In this document: piece by piece, positions 45,609-53,907 of the stretch
How positions within the stretch are numbered: position 1 is the stretch's first letter
How the letters are laid out: each line of letters opens with the position of its first letter
Assembly (NCBI GenBank): GCA_045616445.1
Contig: JAZLGR010000002.1
Span: forward strand, 1 to 53,907
From: Fimousia sp045616445
GTDB lineage: Bacteria > Bacillota > Clostridia > Lachnospirales > Lachnospiraceae
Direction: 5' to 3'
DNA length: 53,907 nt
The notes under the pieces: model-generated
Told to the model about the DNA's origin: nothing
The model's database searches: none
Seen by the model: only the letters and a program-made list of their open reading frames with translations
Made by a program: the position numbers and the translations under genes

Positions 45609-48600
45609 ATGCTGTACAAGAAAGTTAGTCCGAACGTTAACTACGTTGAGAATGAAAAAAAGACAGTTAAGTTTTGGAATGAAAACAATATTTTCGAAAA
45701 AAGTATTGAATTAAGAGAAGGATGTCCAAGTTATACATTCTATGATGGACCTCCAACTGCAAATGGTAAACCTCATATCGGTCACGTATTAACTCGTGTA
45801 ATCAAAGATATGATTCCTCGTTACCAGACAATGAAAGGAAACATGGTACCTCGTAAAGCAGGATGGGATACTCATGGTCTTCCAGTAGAATTAGAAGTAG
45901 AAAAATTACTTGGATTAGATGGAAAAGAACAGATCGAAGAATATGGTTTAGAACCATTCATCGACCACTGTAAAGAATCTGTATGGAAATACAAAGGTAT
46001 GTGGGAAGACTTCTCCGGAACTGTTGGTTTCTGGGCTGATATGGACAATCCATATGTAACATACCACAATGACTTCATCGAATCCGAATGGTGGGCATTA
46101 AAAGAAATCTGGAATAAGAAATTATTATACAAAGGTCACAAGATCGTACCTTACTGCCCACGTTGTGGTACTCCTTTATCCTCCCACGAAGTGGCTCAGG
46201 GATATAAGGACGTAAAAGAACGTTCCGCTGTTGTTCGTTTCAAGGTAAAAGATGAAGATGCATTTATCTTAGCATGGACAACAACACCTTGGACATTACC
46301 ATCTAACGTTGCTCTTTGTGTAAACCCTGTAGAAACATACGTAAAAGTAAAAGCAGGCGAATATACATATTATATGGCAGAAGCTTTAGTTGGCACTGTT
46401 TTAGGCGAAGATGTTGAAATCTTAGAATCCTATGTAGGTAAAGATTTAGAATACAAAGAATATGAACCATTATACAGCTTTGGTGCATTAAACAAAAAAG
46501 GCCACTATGTTGTATGTGACAGCTACGTAACATTAACAGATGGTACCGGTGTTGTTCATATTGCTCCTGCATTCGGTGAAGACGATAACAAAGTAGGTCA
46601 GAAATACGACTTACCATTCTTACAGTTAGTAAACAGCAAGGGTGAAATGACAGAAGAAACACCTTGGGCTGGAACATTCTGCAAGAAGGCAGATATGCCA
46701 ATCTTACAGGACTTAGAAGATCGTGGATTATTATTTGACGCTCCTAAGTTCGAACACAGCTACCCTCACTGCTGGAGATGTGATACACCACTGATTTACT
46801 ATGCTCGTGAATCCTGGTTCATCAAGATGACAGACGTGAAGGAAGACTTAATCAGAAATAACAATACAATCAACTGGATTCCTGAAACAATCGGTACAGG
46901 CCGTTTCGGTGACTGGTTAAAGAACGTTCAGGACTGGGGTATCTCCCGTAACCGTTACTGGGGAACACCACTTAACGTTTGGGAATGTGAATGTGGACAT
47001 CAGCATGCAATCGGATCCATTGAAGAATTAAAATCCATGTCCGATAACTGCCCGGATGAAATCGAACTTCACCGCCCATACATCGATGCTGTTACAATCA
47101 CATGTCCTTGCTGTGGCAAACAGATGAAGAGAGTACCAGAAGTAATCGACTGTTGGTTTGACTCCGGTGCAATGCCATTTGCTCAGCATCACTATCCATT
47201 TGAAAATAAAGACTTATTCGAAGCACAGTTCCCAGCTGACTTCATCTCTGAAGCAGTTGACCAGACACGTGGATGGTTCTACTCCTTACTTGCCATCTCC
47301 ACATTAATCTTCAACAAAGCGCCTTATAAGAATGTTATCGTATTAGGCCACGTTCAGGATGAAAACGGACAGAAGATGAGTAAGTCCAAAGGTAATGCGG
47401 TAGATCCATTTGACGCATTAGAAGAATACGGCGCAGATGCAATCCGCTGGTACTTCTATGTAAACTCCGCTCCATGGTTACCAAACCGTTTTCACGGAAG
47501 AGCTGTTAAAGAAGGTCAGAACAAGTTCATGGGTACTTTATGGAATACATATGCATTCTATGTACTCTATGCTAATATCGATGAATTTGACCCAACAAAA
47601 TACGAATTAGAATATGACAAGTTATCCTTAATGGATAAATGGTTATTATCCAAATTAAATACAGTAACAAAAGAAGTTGATGACAACTTAGCAAATTACA
47701 GAATTCCTGAAAGTGCAAGAGCATTACAGGAATTTGTAGACGATATGTCCAACTGGTATGTACGTCGTTCCCGTTCCCGTTACTGGGCTAAGGGCATGGA
47801 ACAGGATAAGATCAATGCTTACATGACTCTCTACACAGCTTTAGTTCAGATTGCTAAGGTTGCAGCACCTATGATTCCATTCCTTACTGAAGACATCTAC
47901 CAGAACTTAGTAAAAACAGTAGACGCTGATGCACCAGAAAGTATCCACTTATGTGACTTCCCAGTAGTGAATGAAGCATTCATCGACGCTGAGTTAGAAG
48001 CAAACATGGACGAATTATTAAAGGCAGTTGTACTTGGCCGTGCATGTCGTAACGCTTCCGGCATCAAGAACAGACAGCCAATCGGCAAGATGTACGTAAG
48101 CGCTGAAAAAGCATTAGATGACAACTTCAAAGCAATCATTGCTGACGAATTAAACGTAAAAGAAGTTGAATTTACAGACGATGTATCTTCCTTCACAACA
48201 TACGAATTCAAGCCAAATCTTCGTTTCGTAGGTAGAAAATACGGTAAATTAGTCAATGGTATCCGTGCTTACTTAAGCGAAATCGATGGCAATGCTGCTA
48301 AGGCTGAATTAGATGCAGAAGGCAAGATCACATTTGAAGTAGATGGACAGACCGTAGAATTAGAAGAAGAAGAATTATTAATCCAGATGATCAAACAGGA
48401 AGGTTATGTGACAGAACAGAACTTTGGCGTAACAGTTGTTCTTGATACAAACCTTACCGCTGAACTCATTGAAGAAGGATTTGTTCGTGAAATTATTAGT
48501 AAAATTCAGACAATGCGTAAGGAAGCAGGGTTCGAAGTTACCGATAAAATCAAGGTTTCTGCAGCGGAAAATGGTAAAATTGCCGAAATTATTGAGAAAA

Positions 48601-48722
48601 ATGGACAAATGATCAAAAATGATGTATTATGTGAAACAATTGCACTCGATGGTGCATGTGGTTACACAAAACAGTGGAACATCAATGGAGAAAAAGTAGT
48701 ATTAGGTGTAGAAAGAATCTAG
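45609..48722 (+). CDS. ileS: Isoleucyl-tRNA synthetase, type 2-like
   Basis: 1037 residues from the ATG at 45609 behind AAGGAGG; a GTG two codons earlier is closer to that site. Class I signatures: GPPTANGKPHIGHVLTR (HIGH) and KMSKSKGNAVDPF (KMSKS). An editing domain lies between (LAWTTTPWTLPSNVALCVNP, DGTGVVHIAPAFGEDD). The PPTANGKPHIGH and GWDTHGLPVELEVEK sequences are those of type 2 (eukaryote-like) IleRS, known for low sensitivity to mupirocin. The C-terminal anticodon-binding part lacks a type 1 zinc finger. Codon use is strongly biased (TTA, GAA, ACA), as in highly expressed genes. Confidence 0.95.
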   Translation: MLYKKVSPNVNYVENEKKTVKFWNENNIFEKSIELREGCPSYTFYDGPPTANGKPHIGHVLTRVIKDMIPRYQTMKGNMVPRKAGWDTHGLPVELEVEKLLGLDGKEQIEEYGLEPFIDHCKESVWKYKGMWEDFSGTVGFWADMDNPYVTYHNDFIESEWWALKEIWNKKLLYKGHKIVPYCPRCGTPLSSHEVAQGYKDVKERSAVVRFKVKDEDAFILAWTTTPWTLPSNVALCVNPVETYVKVKAGEYTYYMAEALVGTVLGEDVEILESYVGKDLEYKEYEPLYSFGALNKKGHYVVCDSYVTLTDGTGVVHIAPAFGEDDNKVGQKYDLPFLQLVNSKGEMTEETPWAGTFCKKADMPILQDLEDRGLLFDAPKFEHSYPHCWRCDTPLIYYARESWFIKMTDVKEDLIRNNNTINWIPETIGTGRFGDWLKNVQDWGISRNRYWGTPLNVWECECGHQHAIGSIEELKSMSDNCPDEIELHRPYIDAVTITCPCCGKQMKRVPEVIDCWFDSGAMPFAQHHYPFENKDLFEAQFPADFISEAVDQTRGWFYSLLAISTLIFNKAPYKNVIVLGHVQDENGQKMSKSKGNAVDPFDALEEYGADAIRWYFYVNSAPWLPNRFHGRAVKEGQNKFMGTLWNTYAFYVLYANIDEFDPTKYELEYDKLSLMDKWLLSKLNTVTKEVDDNLANYRIPESARALQEFVDDMSNWYVRRSRSRYWAKGMEQDKINAYMTLYTALVQIAKVAAPMIPFLTEDIYQNLVKTVDADAPESIHLCDFPVVNEAFIDAELEANMDELLKAVVLGRACRNASGIKNRQPIGKMYVSAEKALDDNFKAIIADELNVKEVEFTDDVSSFTTYEFKPNLRFVGRKYGKLVNGIRAYLSEIDGNAAKAELDAEGKITFEVDGQTVELEEEELLIQMIKQEGYVTEQNFGVTVVLDTNLTAELIEEGFVREIISKIQTMRKEAGFEVTDKIKVSAAENGKIAEIIEKNGQMIKNDVLCETIALDGACGYTKQWNINGEKVVLGVERI

Positions 48723-48757
48723 TTTCTACTAAAAATACAGAATGTAACGCTAAATTT

Positions 48758-48784
48758 CAGGGCGGTTTTAAAAAAACCGCTCTG
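48758..48784 (+). other. Hairpin between ileS and glgP
   Basis: A 12-bp stem (CAGGGCGGTTTT with its complement, one G-U pair) closes on a 3-base A loop. Only TCTTT follows, so termination would be partial. It may reduce or adjust read-through from ileS into glgP. Confidence 0.5.
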
Positions 48785-48805
48785 TCTTTACGAAAGAGGT
48801 TAGTT

Positions 48806-51241
48806 ATGAAAAAATTTAAGAAAAAAGCATTTATTAAATCTGTAGAAAACTACTGTAAAAATATTTGCCGTAAAAGCTTATCTGAAGCATCTGACAAGCA
48901 GATCTACACAGCTGTTTGTTATGCAGTAAAAGACTTAATGATGGATGACTGGATCAAAGCTCAGCAGGAATACAAAGATCAGAACAAGAAGACAGTATTC
49001 TATTTATCCATGGAATTCTTAATGGGTCGTGCTTTAGGCAACAACATGATCAACTTAAAATGCTACAAAGAAATCGCTGAAGCATTAGATGACTTAGGAA
49101 TCGATATCAACGTAATCGAAGACCAGGAAAGAGATGCTGCTTTAGGTAATGGTGGTTTAGGCCGTCTTGCAGCTTGTTTCTTAGACTCTCTTGCAACTCT
49201 TGGTTACCCTGCATATGGTTGTGGTATCCGTTACCACTATGGTATGTTCAAACAGGCAATCGTTGATGGTTACCAGAAAGAAGAACCAGATGATTGGTTA
49301 AAAGATGGCAACCCATTCGAAATCTGCCGTGATGAATACTCCAAAACAGTCAAATTCGGCGGTTATGTTGAAGTAGAATATGATGATAAAGGACACAGAA
49401 AGTTCGTTCAGAAGGGTTACCAGCAGGTAAAAGCTGTACCTTACGATATGCCAATCTTAGGCTATGGCAATGGTGTAGTTAACACACTTCGTATCTGGGA
49501 TGCAGAAGCAGTTCAGACATTCAACTTATCTTCCTTCGATCAGGGTGATTACAAGAAAGCCGTTGAAGAACAGAACTTAGCACGTACAATCTCCGAAGTA
49601 TTATATCCAAACGATAACCACTACTCCGGTAAAGAATTACGTTTAAAACAGCAGTACTTCTTCGTATCTGCTTCCGTTCAGAACGCAATCGACAGATTTA
49701 AAAACTACAATACAGACATCCACGCTTTACCAGATAAAGTTGCATTCCAGTTAAATGATACTCATCCAACAGTAGCAGTTGCTGAATTAATGAGAATCTT
49801 AATCGACGAAGAAGGTCTTGGCTGGGATGATGCATGGGATATCACATGCCGTACATGTGCTTACACAAACCATACAATCATGGCAGAAGCACTTGAAAAA
49901 TGGCCAATCGAATTATTCTCCAGATTACTTCCACGTGTATACCAGATTGTTGAAGAAATTCATACTCGTTTCGTTAAGAAAATCGAAGAAAAATACCCTA
50001 ACCAGCCAGAAAAGATTGCTTCCATGGCAATTCTTTACGATGGACAGGTTCGTATGGCAAACCTTGCAATCGCAGGTTCCTACTCCGTTAACGGTGTAGC
50101 TAGATTACATACAGAAATCTTAAAGAAACGTGAATTAAAAGACTTCTACGAAATGAGACCAGAACAGTTCAACAACAAGACAAATGGTATCACACAGAGA
50201 CGTTTCTTATTACATGGTGACCCATTATTAGCAGACTGGATCACAGATAAAATTGGTGACGAATGGATTACAAACCTTCCACACCTTGAAAAATTAGCAA
50301 TCTATGCTGATGATGCAAAAGCTCAGCAGGAATTCTTAAACATCAAATACAAAAACAAACTTCGTTTAGCTGGATACATCAAAGAACACAATGATGTTGA
50401 AGTGAACCCAAGATCCATCTTTGACTGCCAGGTTAAGAGATTACACGAATACAAACGTCAGTTATTAAATATCCTTCATGTAATGCACTTATACAACCAG
50501 TTAAAAGAAAATCCACATATGGATATCACACCAAGAACATTTGTATTTGGTGCTAAAGCAGCAGCTGGTTACCACACAGCGAAATTAACTATCAAGTTAA
50601 TCAATAACGTAGCAGAAAAGATCAACAACGATCCAACAATCGACGGCAAGATCAAAGTTGTCTTCATCGAAGACTACCGTGTATCCAACGCAGAATGGAT
50701 CTTTGCAGCAGCTGACGTTTCCGAACAGATCTCTACAGCTTCCCGTGAAGCTTCCGGTACAGGTAACATGAAGTTCATGTTAAATGGTGCTTTAACACTT
50801 GGTACTATGGACGGTGCGAACGTAGAAATTGTAGAAGAAGTTGGCGAAGAGAATGCGTTCATCTTCGGTTTAAGTGCAGAAGAAGTTATGGATTACGAAA
50901 AGAATGGTGGATACTATCCAAGAGATATCTACAACAGCAATGACAACATTCGTAAAGTATTAACACAGTTAATCAATGGCTTCTACTCCCCAGAAAATCC
51001 TGACTTATTCAGACCATTATATGATACTTTATTAAATCAGGATATGTACTTCATCCTCAAAGACTTCGATTCTTACTGTGAAGCACAGAGCAGAATCAAC
51101 GAAGCTTACAAAGATGAAACTGCATGGGCTAAATCTGCAATCTTAAATATCGCTCATTCCGGTAAATTCACAGCTGACCGTACAATCGAACAGTACGCTA
51201 CTGAGATCTGGAAGTTAGAAAAGATTGATTTAACAAAATAA
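48806..51241 (+). CDS. glgP: Glycogen/alpha-glucan phosphorylase
   Basis: 811 residues from the ATG at 48806 with AAAGAGG upstream; the frame runs back into ileS but the ileS-overlapping part is not conserved. Family blocks: FYLSMEFLMGRALGNN, ALGNGGLGRLAACFLDSLATLGYPAYGCGIRYHYG, FQLNDTHPTVAVAELMR, and the PLP-lysine region ASREASGTGNMKFMLNGALTLGTMDGANVEI. It releases glucose-1-phosphate from glycogen or maltodextrin. No other glg genes are nearby. Codon bias indicates high expression. Confidence 0.96.
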   Translation: MKKFKKKAFIKSVENYCKNICRKSLSEASDKQIYTAVCYAVKDLMMDDWIKAQQEYKDQNKKTVFYLSMEFLMGRALGNNMINLKCYKEIAEALDDLGIDINVIEDQERDAALGNGGLGRLAACFLDSLATLGYPAYGCGIRYHYGMFKQAIVDGYQKEEPDDWLKDGNPFEICRDEYSKTVKFGGYVEVEYDDKGHRKFVQKGYQQVKAVPYDMPILGYGNGVVNTLRIWDAEAVQTFNLSSFDQGDYKKAVEEQNLARTISEVLYPNDNHYSGKELRLKQQYFFVSASVQNAIDRFKNYNTDIHALPDKVAFQLNDTHPTVAVAELMRILIDEEGLGWDDAWDITCRTCAYTNHTIMAEALEKWPIELFSRLLPRVYQIVEEIHTRFVKKIEEKYPNQPEKIASMAILYDGQVRMANLAIAGSYSVNGVARLHTEILKKRELKDFYEMRPEQFNNKTNGITQRRFLLHGDPLLADWITDKIGDEWITNLPHLEKLAIYADDAKAQQEFLNIKYKNKLRLAGYIKEHNDVEVNPRSIFDCQVKRLHEYKRQLLNILHVMHLYNQLKENPHMDITPRTFVFGAKAAAGYHTAKLTIKLINNVAEKINNDPTIDGKIKVVFIEDYRVSNAEWIFAAADVSEQISTASREASGTGNMKFMLNGALTLGTMDGANVEIVEEVGEENAFIFGLSAEEVMDYEKNGGYYPRDIYNSNDNIRKVLTQLINGFYSPENPDLFRPLYDTLLNQDMYFILKDFDSYCEAQSRINEAYKDETAWAKSAILNIAHSGKFTADRTIEQYATEIWKLEKIDLTK

Positions 51242-51262
51242 TTAAGAATTGCTAACAATCAC

Positions 51263-51295
51263 AAGGCTGTTGCAAAGTTTTTTGCGACAGCCTTT
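51263..51295 (+). terminator. glgP terminator
   Basis: A 14-bp stem with one T-G pair and a short loop, followed by T5. Confidence 0.88.
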
Positions 51296-51317
51296 TTCTT
51301 TCGATGAGAGAATTTTT

Positions 51318-51608
51318 ATGGAAAAACAAAATGTAGCTTATATGCTGCGATGTGTAGACAACAGCCTATATACAGGCTGGACAAATGATATGAAAAAAAG
51401 ACTCCTGGCCCACAAAAGTGGCAAAGGAGGTAAATATACAAGAAGCAGGCTTCCGGTAACTTTAGTTTACGTTGAAATTTGTGAGACAAAACAGGAAGCC
51501 ATGCAGAGAGAATATGCAATCAAACACTTAAGCCGTGCAAAGAAGGAAGAATTATTGGTGTGTGAATCGAATCAGGTCGAGTTATTTCCTTGTGCACGAG
51601 AAGTGTAG
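51318..51608 (+). CDS. GIY-YIG nuclease-domain protein (UPF0213)
   Basis: 96 residues from the ATG at 51318; the frame is open from 51249 but that part is the glgP terminator. The domain starts VAYMLRCVDNSLYTGWTNDMKKRLLAHKSGKGGKYTRSRLPV. YML and YTG correspond to GIY and YIG; R39 region and a later Glu (EICETKQEAMQREYAIKHL) complete the site. Small YhbQ/UPF0213 proteins act in DNA repair or remain uncharacterised. The ribosome site is weak. Confidence 0.88.
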   Translation: MEKQNVAYMLRCVDNSLYTGWTNDMKKRLLAHKSGKGGKYTRSRLPVTLVYVEICETKQEAMQREYAIKHLSRAKKEELLVCESNQVELFPCAREV

Positions 51609-51685
51609 TAAGCGACGCGTTGGATGTGACGTTATAATCTGATGACGACATTTTATGTTGCTGGTTAGAAAGGAAATACAAGATT

Positions 51686-53284
51686 ATGAAATTTGATGAA
51701 TTTGACTTAAAGCCCCAGATTATGAGGGCGATTGACATTATGGGATTTGAAGAGGCCTCTCCGATTCAGGAAAAAGCCATCCCGGTTGCTTTAAAGGGCA
51801 AGGATATTGTGGGACAGGCACAGACTGGAACAGGTAAGACGGCCGCATTCGGCATTCCGATTTTAGAACAGATTGATCCTTCCAATAAGAAGGTGCAGGC
51901 ACTGATTTTATGTCCGACCCGCGAGCTTGCCATCCAGGTGGCAGAAGAGCTTCGTAATCTGGCAAAATTCATGCATGGCGTAAAAATCCTTCCAGTTTAT
52001 GGTGGACAGGATATTACAAAACAGATTCGTGGTTTAAAAGGTGTTAATGTGGTAGTCGGCACTCCAGGACGTGTCATGGACCACATGCGCAGACATACCT
52101 TAAAATTAGAAAATCTGAAGATCATGGTTCTCGATGAAGCCGATGAAATGTTAAATATGGGCTTCCGCGAAGATATCGAAACCATACTTCTGCAGGTGCC
52201 AGTGGAGAGACAGACCATGTTATTCTCCGCAACCATGCCACAGCCAATCATGGATATCACCAAGAATTATCAGAAGCATGCCAAGGTAATCAAGGTGGTA
52301 ACCAAGAAGCTTACGGTAGACAGCGTGGATCAGTACTATTTTGAAGTGCGAAAGAACGAGAAAAAAGAGATTTTATGCCGCCTCATCGATGTGTACGATC
52401 CAAAGCTTGCCATCTGCTTCTGTAACACCAAGAAAATGGCAGATGAAGTGGCAGAATATCTGAAAGAGCAGGGTTATTATGCAGACGGTCTTCATGGGGA
52501 TTTATCCCAGGCACAGCGTGATCGTGTCATGAATGCCTTCCGTAATGGCGCAACGAACATCCTCGTAGCAACTGACGTGGCTGCCCGAGGAATCGATGTT
52601 GATGATGTAGATGTGGTATTCAACTACGATCTTCCACAGGATAATGAATATTATGTACATCGTATCGGTCGTACTGGCCGTGCCGGAAGAACCGGCATCG
52701 CCTTATCCTTAGCTTCCGGCCGTGATTTCTACCGTATCCGTGAAATCAGCCGTTATGCTAAGACAAAGATCCGCTTAAAACGCGTGCCTTCCCGCACAAG
52801 CGTTATGGAAGCAAAGGCTGACAAGGTATTCGAGAAGGTTGCAAAGCGTATCAACGAAGAAGACCTGACCAAGTACATCAATATGATCGAGCGTATGTCC
52901 GAAAATATGGATTATAGCACAACTGAAATTGCCGCTGCATTCTTAAAGGATGTCATCGGCGACAATCAGGAAAGAGAAGAAAAACGCGAAAAGCGTAACC
53001 GCAAGGCAGCAGCTTCTTCCGGCGCCAAAGAAAGCGGCATGGCCCGCCTCTTTATCAACCTTGGCAAGAAGCAGAAGATTCGCCCAGGCGACATCTTAGG
53101 AGCCATTGCAGGTGAAAGCGGAATCGATGGCAGCGACATCGGCGCTATCGATATGTATGAGAAATTCAGTTTCGTAGAAGTACCGCTGGATGTGGCTTCT
53201 AAAGTAATTGATAAGATGAAACAGGTGAAAATCAGAGGCCATAGAGTGAATATGGAGATGGCTTCTGGGAAGAGATATGAGTAG
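51686..53284 (+). CDS. DEAD-box RNA helicase with DbpA-type RNA-binding domain
   Basis: 532 residues. Q motif near 20-28 (FEEASPIQE), Walker A AQTGTGKT (45-52), PTRELAIQ, GTPGRVMDH, DEAD (150-153), SAT (181-183), then the second RecA lobe with LVATDVAARGIDVDDVDVVFNYD and HRIGRTGRAGRTG. A basic linker (EEKREKRNRKAAASS) leads to a C-terminal DbpA-like domain (about 455-525, MARLFINLGKKQKIRPGDILGAIAGESGI). It resembles CshA/DeaD helicases of ribosome assembly, cold adaptation and mRNA turnover. Monocistronic, with a strong terminator. Confidence 0.94.
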   Translation: MKFDEFDLKPQIMRAIDIMGFEEASPIQEKAIPVALKGKDIVGQAQTGTGKTAAFGIPILEQIDPSNKKVQALILCPTRELAIQVAEELRNLAKFMHGVKILPVYGGQDITKQIRGLKGVNVVVGTPGRVMDHMRRHTLKLENLKIMVLDEADEMLNMGFREDIETILLQVPVERQTMLFSATMPQPIMDITKNYQKHAKVIKVVTKKLTVDSVDQYYFEVRKNEKKEILCRLIDVYDPKLAICFCNTKKMADEVAEYLKEQGYYADGLHGDLSQAQRDRVMNAFRNGATNILVATDVAARGIDVDDVDVVFNYDLPQDNEYYVHRIGRTGRAGRTGIALSLASGRDFYRIREISRYAKTKIRLKRVPSRTSVMEAKADKVFEKVAKRINEEDLTKYINMIERMSENMDYSTTEIAAAFLKDVIGDNQEREEKREKRNRKAAASSGAKESGMARLFINLGKKQKIRPGDILGAIAGESGIDGSDIGAIDMYEKFSFVEVPLDVASKVIDKMKQVKIRGHRVNMEMASGKRYE

Positions 53285-53322
53285 AGCAGGGAGCATGTCT
53301 TTTCAAGCATAAACACATATCA

Positions 53323-53382
53323 AAAAGGTGCGTACCTAACGGACTTTCTTAACAGAAAGTTCGCATGGTACGCACCTTTTTT
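53323..53382. terminator. Long hairpin terminator after the helicase gene
   Basis: Perfect 14-bp arms (53323-53336 with 53367-53380) enclose a second small hairpin (ACTTTCT/AGAAAGT). A-rich sequence on the left and T-rich on the right would let it end transcripts in both directions. Confidence 0.88.
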
Positions 53383-53408
53383 CATTCTTGAAGGCCATTC
53401 TTGAAGGC
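53383..53408. repeat. 13-bp perfect tandem duplication
   Basis: CATTCTTGAAGGC occurs twice in a row (53383-53395, 53396-53408), directly after the terminator. Confidence 0.8.
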
Positions 53409-53716
53409 GAAAAGCTGAGAAAAAGCAAGTCCAGCTCGCGATTTGGAGTTCGTTGCTGTTACAGTTGGGATTTTCGGTGATGAAAGGTAAGGTTGTGGCG
53501 CAAGGGATATCACCTTTTGATGAAAAATGAAAAATAGTGATAGTAAAAAAAGAGGCGATATCACATCTCAGCCTTTCGCAGCCAATAGTGCTATCGAAAT
53601 TTTGAAGCATATCACAAAAGCTTGCCGGCTTGCTTTAAGTGATACGCTTTCGCCCTCATTGGCCGGTATTGTCGGCGAAAAGCTGTGAAAAAGCAAGTCC
53701 AGCTCGCTTTTTGGAG
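53406..53716. repeat. Two 43-bp imperfect direct repeats in a gene-free stretch
   Basis: Copies at 53406-53448 and 53674-53716 match at 40 of 43 positions; both begin GGCGAAAAGCTG and contain AAAAAGCAAGTCCAGCTCGC. Between and around them GTGATA/TATCAC words recur at least six times in both orientations. No convincing gene is seen from 53285 to the window end. The stretch looks like an interspersed non-coding repeat; minus-strand reading frames here have no coding character. Confidence 0.7.
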
Positions 53717-53807
53717 CCTTTCGCTATCACTTCCTGGATTCTCTAGCCGAAAAGTGATATTGCGATAAATGTAGTGCACCCTATGTCAAGGACACACGGT
53801 AAAATTT

Positions 53808-53828
53808 TTAGTGACTTTTTGTCACTAA
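53808..53828. repeat. Inverted repeat near the window end
   Basis: TTAGTGAC-TTTTT-GTCACTAA, 8-bp arms, in an AT-rich stretch that also holds TGTC-AAG-GACA about 20 bp upstream. It may be a hairpin or the terminus of an element continuing past the window. No gene is visible from here to 53907. Confidence 0.6.
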
Positions 53829-53907
53829 CACAGGTGGTAATTGATTGGTTAATAAATAATGGTCATATTCGTTGGGGGACATACCTGACAAAGAACTCTG
53901 ATATCGA

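Noticed and set aside
48656..48805. N-terminal extension of glycogen phosphorylase into ileS
   Set aside because: It overlaps the ileS end and the intergenic hairpin; the family starts at the ATG at 48806, which has a ribosome site.
53320..53610. A 96-codon minus-strand open frame
   Set aside because: It runs through the helicase terminator and the repeat block and has no ribosome site; judged a repeat-derived spurious frame.

Overview
The window looks like a chromosomal segment of a strictly anaerobic, low-to-mid GC Firmicute of the Clostridia, most likely a Lachnospiraceae gut bacterium. This rests on strong AGGAGG-type ribosome binding sites, an Ile T-box, a CIRCE/HrcA site, meso-diaminopimelate dehydrogenase, a two-gene SUF system, an [FeFe] hydrogenase, a DUF5721 protein, a type-2-like IleRS and a eukaryote-like NADP-isocitrate dehydrogenase. 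No rRNA, tRNA, CRISPR array, complete insertion sequence or phage was seen.

Layout. 1-6.6 kb: an accessory-looking stretch. It holds the tail of a DUF4143 ATPase, a decayed GNAT gene, a rhodanese/TtcA-like PP-loop enzyme, a sugar isomerase-like protein, a small membrane protein, a nitroreductase, an acetyltransferase, a MNT-type nucleotidyltransferase with a truncated HEPN remnant behind it, and a GH32-like enzyme. 6.6-8.9 kb: a compact ArsR / permease / thioredoxin / AhpD-like cassette under one strong promoter with an operator palindrome. 9-13.8 kb: a two-domain flavodoxin-like protein, an SseB-like protein, PlsC, two DMT transporters and a PAP2 phosphatase. 13.9-16.6 kb: sufCB and threonine aldolase.

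16.6-26.2 kb runs in both directions. It carries a PanF/YhdT-type symporter pair, an AraC regulator divergent from a GH13 alpha-glucosidase, a beta-carbonic anhydrase, ddh, an ammonium transporter fused to its own PII domain, and cysK. 26.3-34 kb holds a stand-alone LytTR regulator, a four-gene run ending in cdaA-cdaR (c-di-AMP synthesis and its regulator), an LCP cell-wall ligase, an HtrA protease and DUF5721. 34-40 kb holds htpG behind a CIRCE site, then a two-gene hydrogenase operon (NuoF-tail/GltD-like flavoprotein plus HydA) preceded by two Rex-like sites. 40.2-53.3 kb holds a DUF4143 ATPase behind three 32-bp-spaced repeats, icd, rluA-family, a transglutaminase-like membrane protein, T-box-ileS, glgP, a GIY-YIG protein and a DEAD-box helicase. 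The last 0.5 kb is non-coding and repeat-rich.

The central metabolic genes fit a fermentative sugar user that stores glycogen (glgP), hydrolyses oligosaccharides (GH13, GH32-like), disposes of electrons as H2 under redox control, and assimilates ammonium (Amt-PII, Ddh). The most unusual signals are regulatory: a CIRCE operator that is also the terminator and the 3' coding end of the upstream gene, a terminator-like hairpin in the amt-PII leader, paired AraC sites, and the phased repeats before the DUF4143 ATPase. All calls come from reading the sequence without database searches.
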